NCBI RefSeq assembly: GCF_000203795.2
Contig: NW_006281103.1
Span: 29,642-52,141, forward strand
Direction of reading: 5' to 3'
Source of the DNA: Batrachochytrium dendrobatidis JAM81
Taxonomy: Eukaryota; Chytridiomycota; Chytridiomycetes; Rhizophydiales
Length of the DNA: 22,500 nt
In this document: positions 19,691 to 22,500 of the stretch, piece after piece
Position numbering within the stretch: position 1 is the stretch's first letter
Layout of the letters: every line of letters starts with the position of its first letter
Notes under the pieces: model-generated
Databases searched by the model: none
Told to the model about the DNA's origin: nothing
Seen by the model: only the letters and a program-made list of their open reading frames with translations
Translations under genes and position numbers: made by a program

Positions 19691-20075
19691 TTTTGACACT
19701 TTTACAGTACCATATACATGTTGTATATCAAATATACCATAGTTTGTAGCCCCGAGTCGATTAAAGTTGGTCCCAAGACTGTACGACCACTGTGGACCGA
19801 GTTATTAACACATTATCAACCGACTTTCAATCACCAAACACCAAACCAATTATTGAATTGTTACAGCACCAAACATGCATACATTAAACATGATACAATA
19901 CCAAGTGTGTATATACACTGGCATAGTATCAAACTCACCCACTCTTGTATATTTATTGTGTAGTTGAGCATTTAATATGTGATTTGAATGATGCATATTA
20001 AATGCTCAACTTTAGCAATATGCAAGGTATTGCAACCCGATTTGGACAGGTGATATATATAGTATGTATAATGGC
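19674..20075 (+). repeat. Decayed partial unit D
   Basis: The core runs from CATGCATTAAAAAACTTTTG to CACTGTGGACCGAGTTATTA, with the palindrome interrupted (ATATACA TGT TGTATAT, 19712-19728). It continues with AAACATGCATACATT, GATACAATACCAAGTG and a stem-loop, then weak similarity to the unit's end (GATATATATAGTATG near 20055). Relative to A, several stretches are shortened. Bases 20076-20120 show nothing recognisable. Confidence 0.75.
19962..20011 (+). other. Perfect 18-bp inverted repeat (stem-loop or cruciform)
   Basis: Left arm AGTTGAGCATTTAATATG (19962-19979) is the exact reverse complement of the right arm at 19994-20011, with a 14-nt spacer. It sits at the position where array units have GACCATTT...AAATGGTC. 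In the array the third pair is C-G; here it is G-C, changed on both sides. Whether it acts as RNA or DNA cannot be told from sequence. Confidence 0.9.
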
Positions 20076-20120
20076 AATCCAATGTAGAGCAGATATACAA
20101 GTGTGAAACTAAACCTGACA

Positions 20121-22500
20121 TTGAATGAATGGTTAATTGATCATGCATATAACATATTGATTGATTGTGTAATTATACATACTAATGATTAATTGAATGA
20201 TTGATTGACCAATTAATTATACATACTAATGAATGAATGAATAATTAATTATACATTTAACGTTTTGATTGACTAATTGATTATACATAGTAATGATTAA
20301 TTGATTGATTATACATTTAACGTCTTGAATAAATGATTAATTGACAAACCATGCATATAACATATTGATTGACTAATTAATTATACATGCAACATATTAA
20401 TTAATTATACATTTAACAGATTAATTGATTGACCAATTAATTATACATACTAATAGTGATTGATTGACCAATTGATTATACATTTAACGTTTTGATTGAT
20501 TGTGTAATTATACATGCAACGTCTTGATTGAGTGTTTGACTAATTATACATTCAACATATTAGTTAATTGACAAACCATACATTTAATTGATTGAAAAAT
20601 CAAATATACGTACTAATGACTAATTGATCATATATAGTAATGATTAATTGAATAACCATACATTTAATTGATTAATTGATTAACCATGTAGCGTTTTGAA
20701 TGATTGATTAATTGATTGATTATACATGTAGCATATTGATTGAATGATTAATTGATTGATTAACCATTTAACGTTTTGATTGATTGTGTAATTATACATG
20801 TAGCATTTTGATTGAGTGTTTGACTAATTAATTATACATTCAAAATATTAGTTAATTGACAAACCATACATTTAACATTTTAAATGATTGATTGATTAAC
20901 CATTTAACGTTTTGAATAATTGAATAATTGATTGATTAGCCATGTAGCATTTTGATTAATTGATTAATTGACAAACCATACATTTAACGTTTTGATTGAT
21001 TGTGTAATTAACCATGTAGCATTTTGAATTATTGATTGACTAATTAATTATACATTCAACATATTAGTTAATTGAAAAACCATACATGTAACAAATTGAG
21101 TTATTGATTAATTGACAAACCATACATTTAACGTTTTGATTAATTGACAAACCATACATTTAGCATTTTAAATGATTGAATAATTGATTGATTAACCATT
21201 TAACGTTTTGATTAATTGATTAATTGACAAACCATACATTTAGCATTTTGAATTATTGATTGACTAATTAATTATACATTCAACATATTAGTTAATTGAT
21301 TAACCATTTAACGTTTTGATTAATTGAATGATTAACCATTTAGCATTTTAAATAATTGACAAACCATACATGTAACAAATTGATTAATTGACAAACCATA
21401 CATTTAACATTTTAATTGATTGAGTGTCTGATTAACCATTTAACGTTTTGATTAATTGACAAACCATACATTTAGCATTTTAAATGATTGATTGACTAAT
21501 TAATTATACATTCAACATATTAGTTAATTGAAAAACCATACATGTAACAAATTGATTAATTGATTAACCATTTAACGTTTTGATTAATTGACAAACCATA
21601 CATTTAACATTTTGATTGATTGATTGATTAATTGATTAACCATTTAACGTTTTGATTAATTGACAAACCATACATTTAATTGATTGAATTAATGAATGAC
21701 TAATTGACTGAATGGTCAATTGATTAGTTAATTGATTGATGAACTAGATATACATATTAATGACTAATTGATTGACAAACCAGACAGAGAGTTGACAGAT
21801 TAATTGAGTGATTAACCATGTAGCGTTTTGATTGATTAATTGAATTAATTGACTGAATGGTTAATTGCCTATAATATAGCATAATGATTGATTGATAATA
21901 AATGTAATATATTGATTAGTTAATTGATTGATGAACTAGATATACATACTAATGATTAATTGATTGACAAACTTGACTGATGATTGATTGATTGACAAAC
22001 TAAATGTACAACATATTAATTAATTGACAAACCACACATGTAATTGACTGATTAAATATACGTACTAGTAATTGATTGAGTAAATATATGTACTAGTGAT
22101 TAACCATTCATGTAGCAGACTGATTGATTGATCATACATGTAAAATGACAATTAATTAATTGACAAACTAGATATACATACTAGTGATTGATTGACTGAT
22201 TGATTAACTAAATATACATATTAATGATTAATTAACAAACCAGATATATCATTGATTAATTGACCATTCATGTAACAGACTGATTGACAAACCATGTAAT
22301 AAATTGAGTGACAAATTAGATATATAACAGATTGAATTAGTGATTGAGTAACTAGTAATTAATTGACCATTCATGTAACTGATTGAGTAACTAGATATAC
22401 ATACTAGTGATTGATTGACCATTCATGTAACAGATTAATTAATTGACAAATTTGGCTGATCATTAATTGATTGATGAACTAGATATATAACAGATTGATT
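20121..22500 (+). repeat. Degenerate ATTGATTGATTAATTGA satellite, continues past window
   Basis: Runs of ATTGATTGATTAATTGA alternate with a small set of phrases: ACAAACCATACATTTAACGT, CCATTTAACGTTTTG, TTATACATTCAACATATTAG and ACATGTAACAAATTG. From about 21900 the phrases change to AACTAGATATACATACTAGT and CCATTCATGTAACAGAC, so the array has at least two sub-families. Unit length is irregular, mostly 30-45 bp. No coding frame or gene is seen. Confidence 0.92.

Overview
No protein-coding gene, tRNA or rRNA could be supported anywhere in these 22.5 kb. The window is AT-rich (about 35-37% GC by eye) and made almost entirely of nested repeats. The longest open frames (about 120 codons) follow the repeats and behave like chance frames. 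A gene-free, higher-order tandem array next to decayed copies and short-period satellite best fits eukaryotic heterochromatin such as a subtelomere, a pericentromere or another satellite block. A repeat-rich region of an organelle or giant-virus genome cannot be excluded. No sequence here identifies a lineage.

Layout: (1) 1-890 is a partial unit with a 515-bp extra module that contains an 11-12-bp minisatellite. (2) 891-7012 holds six tandem units. Their lengths are 828, 828, 990, 991, 991 and 1494 bp. (3) 7013-8326 is a standard unit body followed by diverged linker. (4) 8327-10549 is a strongly diverged, expanded unit (2223 bp) with a 10-bp tandem repeat, a unique segment and a 650-bp minisatellite. 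(5) 10550-18250 holds nine more units. Their lengths are 672, 828, 828, 828, 991, 828, 991, 991 and a truncated 744 bp. (6) 18251-20075 holds decayed, partial unit copies built round an approximately 110-bp core, mixed with palindromes, a 57-bp tandem repeat and a long perfect inverted repeat. (7) 20121-22500 is a degenerate ATTGATTGATTAATTGA-type satellite that runs off the window.

Unit lengths are explained by presence or absence of three modules, each bounded by a short direct repeat. A 163-bp module lies between two ATTGCAG copies (991 versus 828 bp). A 156-bp module lies between two internal copies of a roughly 30-bp repeat (828 versus 672 bp). A roughly 504-515-bp module lies between two TTGAGTGTGTT copies. 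The diverged 8327-10549 unit carries sequence matching the 163-bp and linker modules, and the right-hand decayed copies carry the 3' half of the 163-bp module. The longer forms therefore look ancestral and the short units look like deletion products. Long stretches without visible differences between neighbouring units, and rare variants shared at multi-unit spacing, point to recent unequal exchange or gene conversion.

The most interesting candidate for function is a stem-loop near the end of each unit. It becomes a perfect 18-bp inverted repeat at 19962-20011 and shows one compensatory pair change relative to the array. A transcribed or protein-bound role is inference only.
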